Notes: a model not told the origin generated them from the letters alone. Positions 7,903 through 17,030 are shown, counted from the stretch's first letter. The stretch is DNA of 64,000 bases from Rhizobium sp. SSA_523 (GCF_030435705.1 NZ_CP129381.1:620001-684000); one strand, 5' to 3'. Numbers and translations: made by a program.

Positions 7903-8802
7903 ATGGTCTCACCCAGAGCAAATTGGAAAGGCTTCATCAAGTTCGGCGAAGTGTCCTGTCCGGTGGCACTCTATACCGCCGCGTCCTCTTCGGAACGCAT
8001 CGCATTCAACACGCTCAACCGGCAGACGGGCAATCGCGTCCGGCGGGAATTCATCGACAGCGAGACCGGCGAACCGGTGGAACGCGAAGCGCAGGTCAAG
8101 GGCTACGAGATCGACAATGGATATTACGTCATACTCGAGCAGGAGGAGGTTGCCGCGGCCATACCCGGCAGCGACAAGACGCTGACGATCGAGGCCTTCA
8201 TCCCCTGCGACCAGGTGGATACGACCTTTTTCGACAAACCCTATTACCTCGCTCCCGACCGTCTGGGCATGGAGGCTTTCGTGCTGTTGCGCGATGGCAT
8301 GAAACGGGAGAAGGTCGCGGCCATCGCCCGCACGGTCCTATTCCGCCGCATGCGCACGGTGCTGATCCGCCCCCATGGAAAAGGTCTCATCGCCTCCACG
8401 CTGAATTTCGACTATGAGGTGCGCTCCTCCGTCAAAGCCTTTGAAGAACTTCCGGATCTGAAGATCGAGGGGGAGATGCTGGAACTGGCGGAGCATATCA
8501 TCGCGACGAAGAAGGGCGATTTCGACGCCTCGGCCGTCGACGATCGTTACGAGGCCGCCGTTGCCGAACTGGTGAAGGCAAAGATCGAGGGTCGCGCTCT
8601 GCCGAAGAAGAAGACGCCGAGCGCTGCGAAGCCCAATGATCTGCTTCAGGCTCTGCGGGAAAGCGCGGGCATGGCGAAACCCGGCCGGGCAAAGCGCGTG
8701 CCGGCAGCGGCCAATCGGGCGGCATCGGCCAGAGGCGCCGCGACGTCGTCAACGGGTGCGGCAAGGGCTAAACCTGCATCACCTGCTCGCCGGGCGAGCT
8801 GA
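7903..8802 (+). CDS. ku: Bacterial Ku protein (first copy)
   Basis: Homodimeric DNA-end-binding protein of non-homologous end joining, 299 residues. The Ku core spans residues 5 to about 200 (WKGFIKFGEVSCPVALY, AFNTLNRQTGNRVRR, KPYYLAPD, RTVLIRPHGKGL). The last 90 residues or so are Lys/Ala/Pro-rich, as in longer bacterial Ku proteins whose basic tails bind DNA and LigD. ATG 7903 has AGGAG 11 bases upstream; longer in-frame extension upstream is not conserved-looking. A second ku gene follows 14 bases later. Confidence 0.94.
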   Translation: MVSPRANWKGFIKFGEVSCPVALYTAASSSERIAFNTLNRQTGNRVRREFIDSETGEPVEREAQVKGYEIDNGYYVILEQEEVAAAIPGSDKTLTIEAFIPCDQVDTTFFDKPYYLAPDRLGMEAFVLLRDGMKREKVAAIARTVLFRRMRTVLIRPHGKGLIASTLNFDYEVRSSVKAFEELPDLKIEGEMLELAEHIIATKKGDFDASAVDDRYEAAVAELVKAKIEGRALPKKKTPSAAKPNDLLQALRESAGMAKPGRAKRVPAAANRAASARGAATSSTGAARAKPASPARRAS

Positions 8803-8816
8803 CAGGAGGAATGCGC

Positions 8817-9626
8817 ATGGCCGTTCGTCCCTATTGGAAGGGCTATCTGAAACTGTCGCTGGTGACCTGCCCGGTGCAGATGATGCCGGCGACGTCGGAA
8901 AGCGAGAAGGTCCGTTTCCATACTCTGAACCGTGCGACCCAGAACCGTGTCGTGAGCCGCTATGTCGATTCGGTGACGGCGCGGCCGGTCAAGGAAGGCG
9001 ACGAGGTCAAAGGTTATCAGCGCGGTGAGGATGACTATATCATGCTCGAAGATGACGAGCTCGATGCCATCGCGCTCGACAGCACCCGGACGATCGATAT
9101 TTCCACCTTCACGCCGCGCGACAGGGTCGAGTGGATCTGGCTCGACACGCCTTATTATCTCTCTCCCAACGACCCCGTCGGGCAGGAAGCGTTCTCCGTC
9201 ATCCGCGACGCCATGGAATCGCAGGCTATGGTCGGCATCTCGCGCCTCGTCATTACGAGACGCGAACGTGCAGTCATGTTGGAACCGCGCGGCAAGGGAA
9301 TCATACTCTGGACGCTGCGCTATGGCGATGAGGTACGCGACGAATCGGCCTATTTCAGCGGCATCGGCGATGAGACGGCCGATGCCGAGATGATGCCTTT
9401 GGTTCAGAAACTGATCCGAACGCAGACGCGGGACTGGTCGCCGGCGCTCGTCGCCGATCCCGTTCAGGCGCGCCTGATGGACATCATCAACGAGAAGAAG
9501 AAGGCACTGAAGGGCCGCGCCAAGCCGCCCCGGAAAAAGCTCAATGCCAGCCCGGCCGGCAATGTGATCAATATCATGGATGCACTGAAAAAGTCGGTCG
9601 CCGCCGAATTGCGGTCCGGCAAATAG
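8817..9626 (+). CDS. ku: Bacterial Ku protein (second copy)
   Basis: Paralogous Ku of 269 residues. It shares WKGYLKLSLVTCPV, FHTLNRATQNRV, DTPYYLSPND and the basic C-terminal tail with the upstream copy but is clearly diverged. ATG 8817 is chosen over ATG 8811 because AGGAGG (8804-8809) is seven bases from it and would touch the earlier codon. Rhizobia often carry several Ku proteins that may form homo- or heterodimers. It is co-transcribed with the first copy and converges on ligD. Confidence 0.94.
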   Translation: MAVRPYWKGYLKLSLVTCPVQMMPATSESEKVRFHTLNRATQNRVVSRYVDSVTARPVKEGDEVKGYQRGEDDYIMLEDDELDAIALDSTRTIDISTFTPRDRVEWIWLDTPYYLSPNDPVGQEAFSVIRDAMESQAMVGISRLVITRRERAVMLEPRGKGIILWTLRYGDEVRDESAYFSGIGDETADAEMMPLVQKLIRTQTRDWSPALVADPVQARLMDIINEKKKALKGRAKPPRKKLNASPAGNVINIMDALKKSVAAELRSGK

Positions 9627-9670
9627 GCGGCGGCTATTGTCTTCAGGTCTCCTGTCTCTGCGCCAGATGG

Positions 9671-12466
9671 TCAGGCAGCGTTCTTCTTTGCTTTTGCAAG
9701 GCGCTTGATCGCCTGACCGAGCGGCCGGTGGCCCTCCGCATAATCCTGCCAGGCGGTTGATTTCGCCAAGAGACCCGGCACGGTCCGAATGGTAAAGCGC
9801 TTGGGGTCGAGTCCTGTTTTGACCTGCGTCCAGTTGAGCGGCATCGACACCGTCGCACCGGTCCTGGCCCGCGGCGACAGGGGCGCGACGGCCGTCGCCA
9901 TTCTGTCATTGCGCAGATAATCGAGGAAAATGCGCCCTTCCCGCTGCGCCTTTGCCATCTTGATCAGATAGAGATCCGGCTGATCGCGCGCCATCTCCTG
10001 GCACACATCATGAGCGAAAGCCTTGGCCTCATCCCAATTCAGCGGCTTGCCTTTCGAAGCCGTCAGCGGCGTAACGACATGCAGGCCCTTGCCGCCTGTC
10101 GTCTTGCAGAAGCTGACCAGTCCGAGGTCTTCCAGCCGATCGCGAATCTCGCGGGCGGCCTCGATCACTGTCTCAAACGGCACATCCGGCCCGGGATCCA
10201 GGTCGAAGACGAGGCGTCCCGGCACGTCCGGCTGGCCCGGTGCGCAGTTCCAGGGATGAAGCTCGACGCCGCCGATCTGAGCTATGGCCGCAAGGCCTTC
10301 GACCCGGTCGATCTGCAGATAGGGCTTCTTGTCACCGAAGACCGTCACCAGTTCCAGCAGGTTCGACGTACCGGGCATGGCATGTCGCTGGAAGAACTGT
10401 TCGCCGCCGATGCCATCCGGCGCCCGGATGATGGAGCAGGGGCGACCGCGAATATGCTCGATCATCCAGGATCCGACAGCCTCGTAATAGCGCGCCAGAT
10501 CAAGCTTGCTGACCGGCTGGTCATCACCGGCATCCGGCCAGAGCGCCTTGTCCGGGCTGGAGATCATCACGCCCATTACCGGCTCCTTGCCGCCGCGACG
10601 TGCTTTGCCCGCAGGGGCTTTGCTTGGAGGGGCTTTGCCCGCAGGGTCTTTGCCCGACGGGGCTTTGCTCGAGGGGCCTTTCGCCTTTTCCGGTTCCGGC
10701 AATTCGGTCGTCTCGGGTGCAGCCGGCGTCTCGGCCTCCACTTCGCGTGCCGGCTTATCATCCCGCAAGCCCTTGAAGGCCGCCTGGCGCACCTGGCCGT
10801 CAGTGGTCCATCCCGCAAATTCGATTTCGGCGACGAGTTCCGGTTTCAGCCAGACGATATCCGGCGATCGCTTCGGCGCGCCGATGCCGGTGAAAGGCGA
10901 TTTCTCGGCCTCCATCTCCCGCAGCCGGGGCAGAAGCTTGTCCACCGTGGCAGCGCCATAGCCCGTGCCGACCCGACCGACATAGACGAAGTGGCTGCCG
11001 CGATAGACGCCGACGAGCAGAGAGCGGAATTTGCCGTTGGTCTTGGCATAGGCGCCGATTACCACCTCATGCCCTGCCCGGCATTTTGATTTGGCCCAGC
11101 TGTCGCTTCTGCCCGATTGATAGGGCGCATCCATCCGTTTTGATACGATGCCTTCCAGCGAAAGCTTGCAGGCGGATTTCAGGACCGCGTCACCGCCGCT
11201 TTCGAAATGCTCGACGAAGCGGAGCCTTTCGTCCTCGCCGGCCCCGGACACCAGGGCCTGCAGGCGGTCCTTGCGCTCGGTCAGCGGCAAATCGCGCAGA
11301 TCCTCCGGTCCGTCGAACAGAAGGTCGAAGGCGAAATACACGAGCTCATCCGTCTTGCCTTCCGACATGGCGGCCTGGAGGGCTGCGAAATCGGGCGCCC
11401 CCTGATCGTCGAGCGCACAGATCTCGCCGTCTATGATGCAATCCGGCAGATCCTTGGCAGCTTCAGCGATGGCGCCGTATTTTGCGGTCCAGTCGAGGCC
11501 TTTGCGGGTTTTGAGCGCCACCTCGCCATTCTCGACCCTCAACTGGATGCGATAGCCGTCAAACTTGATCTCGTGAAGCCAATCCTTGCCGGCCGGCGGG
11601 CGGGCAAGGCTCTGGCACAATTGCGGCGCGATGAAATCGGGCATGGCGGCAGCCGGGCCTTTGGCGCCCTTTGCCTTGCGAGCAGCCGGCTTGGCCTTTT
11701 TCGCCCGGGCATTTGCCTTCTTCGCCTCCCCGCTTCCGCCGCTCTCTTTGCTCCCGTCCCTCTCGTCCTTATCCTCCATCTCCTCCCGTTCTTCGGCAGC
11801 GAGGCCCTGACTGCTGTCCCAGACAGCATCTGCCGCAACTGTGCCGCTTTGCAGCATGAAGGGCTTCGGCTTCTTGCCCTTGCCGGATGCAATGGCCTCC
11901 ATGGTGCGACCCGAAGCAACCGAGGTGGCGTTCTCTTCCAGGATCGCCGCGCCATTCTCTTCTACCGAATAATCGTCGTGATGCTTGATCAGCAGCCAGT
12001 TCGTCCGCTTGCCACCATCGCGATCATTGCGCATGCGCACCAGGACGAAGCTGCCCTGCAGCCGATCGCCCGTCAGGGTGAACTTGAAATCGCCTTTCGC
12101 CAACGCCTCCTGCGGCGATTTCCGGCCTTCCGGCTCCCAATAGCCGCGATCCCAGAGCATCACGGTTCCGCCGCCATACTGACCCTTGGGTATCGTGCCT
12201 TCGAAATCGCCGTAATCCAGCGGATGGTCCTCGACCTCCACGGCAAGCCGTTTGTCATGCGGATCAAGCGAAGGCCCCTTGGTCACCGCCCAGGATTTGA
12301 ACACCCCATCGAGTTCCAGGCGCAGATCGTAATGCAGCCGGGTGGCATCGTGTTTCTGAATGACGAAACGGAGCCGGTTGGACGGCTTGATATCGGTATC
12401 CCCGGCCGGCTCCTTGGTTATTTTGAAGTCCCGCTTGGATCGATAGGTGGAAAGATTGTCAGCCAT
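9671..12466 (-). CDS. ligD: ATP-dependent DNA ligase D (PE-LIG-POL)
   Basis: Multifunctional end-joining ligase of 931 residues. Domain order is 3'-phosphoesterase (about 1-190; [19 protein letters not shown]), an Ala/Lys-rich linker, ATP-dependent ligase (about 280-570; adenylated Lys301 in EIKFDGYR), a second low-complexity linker ([13 protein letters not shown]), then an AEP primase-polymerase domain (about 640-931) with the metal-binding DLDPGPDVP. This is the Pseudomonas/rhizobial order. ATG 12466 is preceded by AGGAG at nine bases; an upstream in-frame GTG (12484) lacks one. It converges on the two ku genes with a 44-base gap. Confidence 0.95.
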   Translation of the reverse strand: MADNLSTYRSKRDFKITKEPAGDTDIKPSNRLRFVIQKHDATRLHYDLRLELDGVFKSWAVTKGPSLDPHDKRLAVEVEDHPLDYGDFEGTIPKGQYGGGTVMLWDRGYWEPEGRKSPQEALAKGDFKFTLTGDRLQGSFVLVRMRNDRDGGKRTNWLLIKHHDDYSVEENGAAILEENATSVASGRTMEAIASGKGKKPKPFMLQSGTVAADAVWDSSQGLAAEEREEMEDKDERDGSKESGGSGEAKKANARAKKAKPAARKAKGAKGPAAAMPDFIAPQLCQSLARPPAGKDWLHEIKFDGYRIQLRVENGEVALKTRKGLDWTAKYGAIAEAAKDLPDCIIDGEICALDDQGAPDFAALQAAMSEGKTDELVYFAFDLLFDGPEDLRDLPLTERKDRLQALVSGAGEDERLRFVEHFESGGDAVLKSACKLSLEGIVSKRMDAPYQSGRSDSWAKSKCRAGHEVVIGAYAKTNGKFRSLLVGVYRGSHFVYVGRVGTGYGAATVDKLLPRLREMEAEKSPFTGIGAPKRSPDIVWLKPELVAEIEFAGWTTDGQVRQAAFKGLRDDKPAREVEAETPAAPETTELPEPEKAKGPSSKAPSGKDPAGKAPPSKAPAGKARRGGKEPVMGVMISSPDKALWPDAGDDQPVSKLDLARYYEAVGSWMIEHIRGRPCSIIRAPDGIGGEQFFQRHAMPGTSNLLELVTVFGDKKPYLQIDRVEGLAAIAQIGGVELHPWNCAPGQPDVPGRLVFDLDPGPDVPFETVIEAAREIRDRLEDLGLVSFCKTTGGKGLHVVTPLTASKGKPLNWDEAKAFAHDVCQEMARDQPDLYLIKMAKAQREGRIFLDYLRNDRMATAVAPLSPRARTGATVSMPLNWTQVKTGLDPKRFTIRTVPGLLAKSTAWQDYAEGHRPLGQAIKRLAKAKKNAA

Positions 12467-12517
12467 GGCTGCGCTGCTCCTCACAGGATGAAAATGCGCG
12501 GCTACCGCCGGGCCTCG

Positions 12518-12826
12518 TCAGCGCCCCGACACCCGGATGGCGCCTGCCTCGCCAAGGCTTCGCTGGACGGCGGGCAACTGATGGGCCGCAATATCGGCGG
12601 AGACTTCGATCTCGCCATTCAGCGGGGCATCGGTTCGCGCACCATGCTCGTGGTTCGCATCGCCGCCGGATGGTGCGGCGCCGGAGGTATTGGCTGAAGA
12701 TGTAGACTGGATGAAGATGTCCGGGCGGGAAATCCCGTGCTGCTGGACCAGATGTTCAACTGCAAGATCCGCAGCCTCGCGGGTCTCGAAGGTTGCGCGG
12801 ACGGTGGTCGTGCTATCGTCGGCCAT
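12518..12826 (-). CDS. Small conserved hypothetical protein upstream of ligD
   Basis: A 102-residue protein. Residues 7-30 (TVRATFETREAADLAVEHLV) resemble the alpha/beta opening of small stress proteins of the YflT/17M type, and the end (ADIAAHQLPAVQRSLGEAGA) looks like a second half of the same fold, joined by a Ser/Gly/His-rich linker. ATG 12826 has AGAGGA eight bases upstream. It is 51 bases upstream of ligD on the same strand and may share its transcript, suggesting a role linked to end joining or stress. No enzyme motif was seen. Confidence 0.75.
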   Translation of the reverse strand: MADDSTTTVRATFETREAADLAVEHLVQQHGISRPDIFIQSTSSANTSGAAPSGGDANHEHGARTDAPLNGEIEVSADIAAHQLPAVQRSLGEAGAIRVSGR

Positions 12827-13076
12827 GATGCATGTCCTCTGCTGTTGGCGTTGACATAGTTCAAACGCGCTCCGGGCGCGCTGGTTTCGGTGCGCAGCAG
12901 ACTCTTTGTCAAGAATGGCAAGGTGGCACGATAAATATCGTCGGGTTGACAGCGAAGCCCGTGCCTCCTGCCGCTTGACCGCCATCCCCGTTCCTCGTGA
13001 CAATCCGGCGGAACCACAAGCGCTCGCTCTGGATTGACGGCGAGAGGATCACCATCAACAGGCTGCTATCATCGAC

Positions 13077-13826
13077 ATGTCACGACCCAGGATACGCGTC
13101 ATCGATCTTGAAACAGGCGGCAATGGCGCCAATGATGTCTGCGAGATCGGCTGGCAGGATGTCGTCCAGGGCGAGGATGGGAAATGGCATGTGAATGACG
13201 AGCGCGGCGCGCTGCTCGTCAATCCGGGCCGGCCGATGTCCACCGATACGATTGCCGTGCATCACATCCTGGATTCACATGTGGCGGACGCGCCCTTCTG
13301 GAAGGAAGTCGGGGGCGGCATATTGCGCCCGCCGGGCCGGCTGGACGCGCTGGCCGCGCACCGCGCCGCCTTTGAGCAGCGCTATTGCACGCCGCGCCTG
13401 ACCGGCGGAACCGACTGGATATGCACCTGGAAGTCGGCCCTGCGCGTATGGCCGGACCTGCCCCGTTTCTCCAACCAGATGCTCCGCTATCAACGCATGC
13501 CGGAGGGCCTCGTCCACGAGATCGGGCTGCCTGCGCATAGGGCCATGCCCGACGCCTATGTCACGGCACATCATCTGCGCGATCTGCTGAACGCCGCCTC
13601 GCTTGAACAGCTTCTCGCCTGGAGCCGCGAACCCGGCCTTCTCCCCCGTGTCCCAGCGGGGCCGGATCGTGGAAAGGCTTGGGACCGGCTAAGCCTGCAG
13701 GCGCTGCAGGAGGCAGCGCAGGATCGCGATGCCGACATCCGCTTCAGCGCACAGACGGAACTGTCGCGCAGGGCGCCGGGTGACGCCCCCTCGCCTCCCG
13801 AACCTGCTCAACGAACGCTTTTGTGA
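13077..13826 (+). CDS. DEDDh 3'-5' exonuclease (ExoX/DnaQ-like)
   Basis: Exonuclease of 249 residues. Exo I is VIDLETGG (Asp10, Glu12), Exo II is around TIAVHHILDSHVAD with AHRAAFEQR, and Exo III is PAHRAMPDAY (His and Asp), giving the DEDDh set. The C-terminal 80 residues (ASLEQLLAWSREP, GKAWDRLS, DADIRFSAQTEL) match the ExoX-like accessory region. It is part of the repair island and is translationally coupled to the next gene, whose GTG overlaps its stop. Confidence 0.85.
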   Translation: MSRPRIRVIDLETGGNGANDVCEIGWQDVVQGEDGKWHVNDERGALLVNPGRPMSTDTIAVHHILDSHVADAPFWKEVGGGILRPPGRLDALAAHRAAFEQRYCTPRLTGGTDWICTWKSALRVWPDLPRFSNQMLRYQRMPEGLVHEIGLPAHRAMPDAYVTAHHLRDLLNAASLEQLLAWSREPGLLPRVPAGPDRGKAWDRLSLQALQEAAQDRDADIRFSAQTELSRRAPGDAPSPPEPAQRTLL

Positions 13827-14275
13827 GGCGCCGCTTGGCCAAGACCTATCCCGTGACGCCCGATGGACGCTATTTCGTCGTCAAATCCCGTCTCTGGCGC
13901 AAGAGCGATCCTCGGCTCGATCAGCCGACAGTGGAGCGCCTTGTAAAAGAGCTCATGTCTGCCCGCCGGGCCGTCCGCGATGCAAAGCAAAAAATCAGGA
14001 GTGGCGCCGAAGCGGACGTGGCAAAGGCGCGCGATCTCTTGGCCGCTGCCCGCCGGCGGGTCGATGCGGCCAAGGTGTCGCTGGGAGAACGCGGGCCCGT
14101 ATGGTGGGAGGATGGTTCGCCGGACTACAACCGGCATCTGGTCCGCAACAGCCCTTATGCCGAGTGGTTCGCGGCTTTGCCCGGCGGCAAGGAGGAGGCC
14201 AGTGGTTCGATTGCGACATTTGCATCCGGTCGCGGCACCCCCACGAGCAAATGTCGCAACCACCAGAACCACTAG
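13823..14275 (+). CDS. Conserved hypothetical protein with repeat-derived C-terminus
   Basis: 150 residues. The body (PVTPDGRYFVVKSRLWRKSD, a Lys/Ala-rich helical middle, then GERGPVWWEDGSPDYNRH) looks like a widespread rhizobial hypothetical family with no assigned function. GTG 13823 overlaps the exonuclease stop; a TTG at 13835 is an alternative. The last 24 codons and the stop codon come from a RIME-like repeat, so the tail (from about residue 127) is probably not part of the original protein. Confidence 0.7.
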   Translation: MRRRLAKTYPVTPDGRYFVVKSRLWRKSDPRLDQPTVERLVKELMSARRAVRDAKQKIRSGAEADVAKARDLLAAARRRVDAAKVSLGERGPVWWEDGSPDYNRHLVRNSPYAEWFAALPGGKEEASGSIATFASGRGTPTSKCRNHQNH

Positions 14276-14357
14276 CAACCATCTCACTCCAGTCGAGTTT
14301 CGGAAATCTACATTTGCTCGGAGAGCGTGCCGATGCAGGTTCAACGTGAATTCCATA
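14201..14357. repeat. RIME-like two-hairpin mosaic repeat, copy A
   Basis: First hairpin 14201-14273: left arm AGTGGTTCGATTGCGACATT..., right arm complementary with a four-base insertion, ending AGAACCACTAG. It is followed by the linker AGCAACCAT shared with copy B, then a degraded second hairpin (ACATTTGCTC near 14310, GAATTCCAT near 14349). It shares the same order of elements with copy B at 24446-24612. Confidence 0.8.
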
Positions 14358-14393
14358 CCAACGCCTGTGACGGCGCTTCCGCAACAGGATCTC

Positions 14394-14972
14394 GTGCCCG
14401 TGAAGACGCTTCAGCCGCTCATCCTGACCGCCCGCATCGCCGAGGCCGATCTTGCGCCGTTCGATCAGCTGCGGCAGAGGCACTTCCCGCGCGATCGGGT
14501 GGTGCTGCCCGCGCATCTGACCATGTTCCATCGCCTGCCGGGCGAATACCGGCATCAGGTCCGCGATCTGATCGCGGCGGCGGCAGGCGCAAGACACGCC
14601 TTCGAGGCGCCAGTGACAGGGCTGCGGCACCTGGGCGGCGGTGTTGCCTTCGTCATCGAAAGCGTGGAGTTAGAGGGCCTGCGTGCCGAGTTGCGAAAAG
14701 CCTTTGCGCCGTGGCTGGGCGGGCAGGACATGCAGAAATGGCAGGCGCATATCACCATTCAGAACAAGGTGACGCGCCTGGTGGCCAACGAAACCTATGA
14801 ATGCCTCTCGGCGGGCCTCAAGCCGACAGTGATCCACGTGGAAGGCGTGGATCTCAGGACCTATAAAGGCGGTCCTTGGGAGCACGAGCAAACGGTTCTC
14901 TTTGCTCCTCAGGCGGGAAGTTTGACGGGGGCGACGGGTTTCGGCAGATCCTCGCCATCCCGCAATCCCTGA
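14394..14972 (+). CDS. 2'-5' RNA ligase-like (2H phosphoesterase) protein
   Basis: 192 residues with the two His-x-Thr/Ser-x motifs of the 2H superfamily: HLTM in LPAHLTMFHRLPG and HITI in WQAHITIQNKV. Such proteins hydrolyse or join 2',5'- or cyclic phosphodiester bonds in RNA. The start is uncertain: GTG 14367, 14394 or 14400; AGGA at 14386-14389 favours 14394 or 14400. The repeat copy A lies just upstream. The 3' end overlaps the convergent LysR gene by 64 bases. Confidence 0.78.
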   Translation: MPVKTLQPLILTARIAEADLAPFDQLRQRHFPRDRVVLPAHLTMFHRLPGEYRHQVRDLIAAAAGARHAFEAPVTGLRHLGGGVAFVIESVELEGLRAELRKAFAPWLGGQDMQKWQAHITIQNKVTRLVANETYECLSAGLKPTVIHVEGVDLRTYKGGPWEHEQTVLFAPQAGSLTGATGFGRSSPSRNP

Positions 14973-15856
14973 ACAAGCTTGGCCAGCCAATCGACAAAGA
15001 CACGGACCTTGTTGCTGAGATGGCGCGTCTGGGGATAGACGATATAGAGCGGCAGTTTCTCGCACTCCCAATCCGTCAGGATCTCCACCAATTGCCCGCG
15101 AGCCACCGCATCGGCCGCCATGAAGGCCGGGGTCTGGCCAATGCCGATCCCCGACTGGATGGCATTGACGTAAGAGCGCGCATCGTTGACGGAGACGATA
15201 TAGCGCGGATCCACCTCGACGACCTCCTCACCGCGGCAGAACTCCATGGTAAGGACACGGCCGGCCGAGGCGTTCAAATAGCCGACCGCGAAATGATCGG
15301 CTGCAATTTCCCGGGGATGCGTCGGCTCGCCAAAATTCCGGAGGTAGAAGGGCGATGCATAGGCGCGCATCCTGAGCTCCCCGACTTTACGGGCCACCAG
15401 CGACTGGTCTGTGGGAGTACCGCCGCGCAAGGCGCAGTCGACGTTTTCGGCGATGTAATCCACGAGTCGGTCACCGACGCCGATATCGAGCTGGATCTGC
15501 GGGTAACGCTGATAGAAATCACAGAGGTTGGGGATCACCAGAAGGTCGGCAAAGGCACCGGCCATTTCGACCCGCAGCCGGCCCGAAGGCTGGGCCTGCG
15601 AATTCGACATGGAGCCGTCCAGCTCCTCGATTTCCGACAGGATCTGGATTGCGCGCTCGTAATAGAGGGCACCATCCGTCGTCACCATGACACGCCGGGT
15701 CGTGCGGTTGAGAAGTGTTGTCCTGAGATGCGCCTCCAGGGACTGCACCATATTGGTGACCGTCGCCTTCGGCATTCCGAGCGCCGTGGCCGCCCGTGTG
15801 AAGTTTCCGGTTTCCACGACGCGCACGAAGACACGCATTGCCGATAGCTGATCCAT
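14909..15856 (-). CDS. LysR-family transcriptional regulator
   Basis: 315 residues. The N-terminal helix-turn-helix (residues 1-60; AMRVFVRVVETGNFTRAATALGM, KATVTNMVQSLE) is followed by a LysR substrate-binding domain. It belongs to the CrgA-like group (RVMVTTDGALYYERA). ATG 15856 has GGAGC upstream. It is divergent from a degenerate hydrolase and an RND efflux pair, which it probably controls. An inverted repeat in the gap (ATATGG-N10-CCATAT, 15888-15909) is a candidate operator. Confidence 0.88.
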   Translation of the reverse strand: MDQLSAMRVFVRVVETGNFTRAATALGMPKATVTNMVQSLEAHLRTTLLNRTTRRVMVTTDGALYYERAIQILSEIEELDGSMSNSQAQPSGRLRVEMAGAFADLLVIPNLCDFYQRYPQIQLDIGVGDRLVDYIAENVDCALRGGTPTDQSLVARKVGELRMRAYASPFYLRNFGEPTHPREIAADHFAVGYLNASAGRVLTMEFCRGEEVVEVDPRYIVSVNDARSYVNAIQSGIGIGQTPAFMAADAVARGQLVEILTDWECEKLPLYIVYPQTRHLSNKVRVFVDWLAKLVQGLRDGEDLPKPVAPVKLPA

Positions 15857-15887
15857 GCTTGCTCCAGCGACAGCCGATTGTTGGCCA

Positions 15888-15941
15888 ATATGGAATAGTG
15901 TTGCCATATCCGGCCGGCTTGTGTGGATATGACTGTATAAT
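15888..15941. promoter_or_regulatory. Candidate LysR operator and -10 element
   Basis: ATATGG (15888-15893) and CCATAT (15904-15909) form a 6-bp inverted repeat with a 10-base spacer, and a consensus TATAAT is at 15936-15941 on the plus strand with no good -35, as expected for an activator-dependent promoter. Confidence 0.5.
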
Positions 15942-15997
15942 AATATTTGCACAAGAGCTGGAGCTGTTGCAACAGCAAGTGTTTGGATAAGACGATC

Positions 15998-16783
15998 ATG
16001 ACACAGTGGGACACTATCGACGCGATCGGAGCGGCAAAGCCCTCCGTTCCCCTGCGTCGCTATGAGAGCGCCGGCGTCAAGCGGGTTCCGCCGATTGTCC
16101 TCTACCTTCGCGGGCGCGCCTTCCTGGACCGCGACCGCGGCGAGACCGAGCGGCCCATCGCCAAGGCCCTGGCACAGGCGGGAGCCGTGGTGCTGGAAGC
16201 GGATTATACCAAGGCATCGCGCAATGTCTTCCCGCAGGCCATGGAATGTGCCTTCGAAGCCTTGGCCTATCTGTCTCACCGCCGCAGCGAAGTGGCCAAT
16301 GCCAAGTCGCCGCTATTCGTCGCCGGCGATGAGGCCGGTGGCAACATCGCCGCCGGCGTCGCGCTGAAGGCCCGCGACCTTCTGCCCGGCAAGTTGAGCG
16401 GCCAAATGCTCTTTTCGCCGATGATCGATCCGCAGATGGCGACGGTTTCCTTTCGCAGCGCCGATGCATTGGGCATGCGCGAGGCCTGGTCGGATGGCTG
16501 GAGCCACTATCTCGGCTCCTTTCTCCAGCACCCTTATGCCGCGCCCTGCCTCTGTTCGAGATTGGCAAACCTGCCGCCCGCCCTGCTGGTCACCTCCGAG
16601 GATGATCCGCTGCGCGATGAGGTAATGGGCTATTCCAGCCGGTTGAAGACATGCGGGGTCGAGGTTCGCAATTACGTCTTTGCCGCGGAGGCGGGATGGA
16701 CCAGCATCTACCGCGAAGGGACAGGCGCCTGGCTTCCGGCCCTGTGTAATGAGTTCAATACATTTGTCGAAACGGTGCAGTGA
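15998..16783 (+). CDS. Alpha/beta hydrolase fold protein lacking the nucleophile (probable pseudoenzyme)
   Basis: 261 residues, alpha/beta hydrolase-3 (hormone-sensitive lipase-like) in overall pattern. The oxyanion His-Gly-Gly is replaced by YLRGRAF, the nucleophile elbow Gly-Asp-Ser-Ala-Gly-Gly reads GDEAGG with Glu112 in place of Ser, and the expected catalytic His segment reads AAEAGWTSIY. The Asp region (LVTSEDDPLRDE) is kept. It is therefore unlikely to hydrolyse esters by the normal route; a binding or sensing role is possible. It is first in line after the LysR-controlled promoter and precedes the efflux genes. Confidence 0.75.
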   Translation: MTQWDTIDAIGAAKPSVPLRRYESAGVKRVPPIVLYLRGRAFLDRDRGETERPIAKALAQAGAVVLEADYTKASRNVFPQAMECAFEALAYLSHRRSEVANAKSPLFVAGDEAGGNIAAGVALKARDLLPGKLSGQMLFSPMIDPQMATVSFRSADALGMREAWSDGWSHYLGSFLQHPYAAPCLCSRLANLPPALLVTSEDDPLRDEVMGYSSRLKTCGVEVRNYVFAAEAGWTSIYREGTGAWLPALCNEFNTFVETVQ

Positions 16784-17030
16784 CGGACCCGTACCCAAGG
16801 CGGTTTCGCATGCACTCTCACTGACGGTCGAAGGAGACCCTTATGTGCAAACTAGTGAATTGCCGATGACCAAGTGAGGCCGGACGAACTGTCAGGCCAC
16901 CACCCAGACAGGAAGACCTCGTTTTCGGCCGTGACAGCGCACCGCCGAGGCCAGCGTTTTTCCTCGTCAGCCTCTGCCTGGTTCAAGACCTTTTGAGACT
17001 ATTCGGCGGCGAGCCGCCAAGGAGAACACA
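16784..17030. promoter_or_regulatory. Leader of the RND efflux genes with a short ORF
   Basis: This 247-base gap contains an 8-codon frame (ATG 16843 to TGA 16869) with GAAGGAGA placed seven bases upstream, encoding Met-Cys-Lys-Leu-Val-Asn-Cys-Arg. It could be a leader peptide for the efflux operon or chance. Confidence 0.3.

Noticed and set aside
10010..12697. Long plus-strand open frames opposite ligD
   Set aside because: They are shadows of the ligD coding strand with no recognisable domains or ribosome sites.
13980..14393. N-terminal extension of the 2'-5' RNA ligase-like frame
   Set aside because: It overlaps the upstream gene and the repeat in another frame and has no conserved pattern.
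15857..16279. Extension of the LysR frame to 456 codons
   Set aside because: The helix-turn-helix begins at the ATG at 15856, which has its own ribosome site; the rest is antisense to the hydrolase gene.
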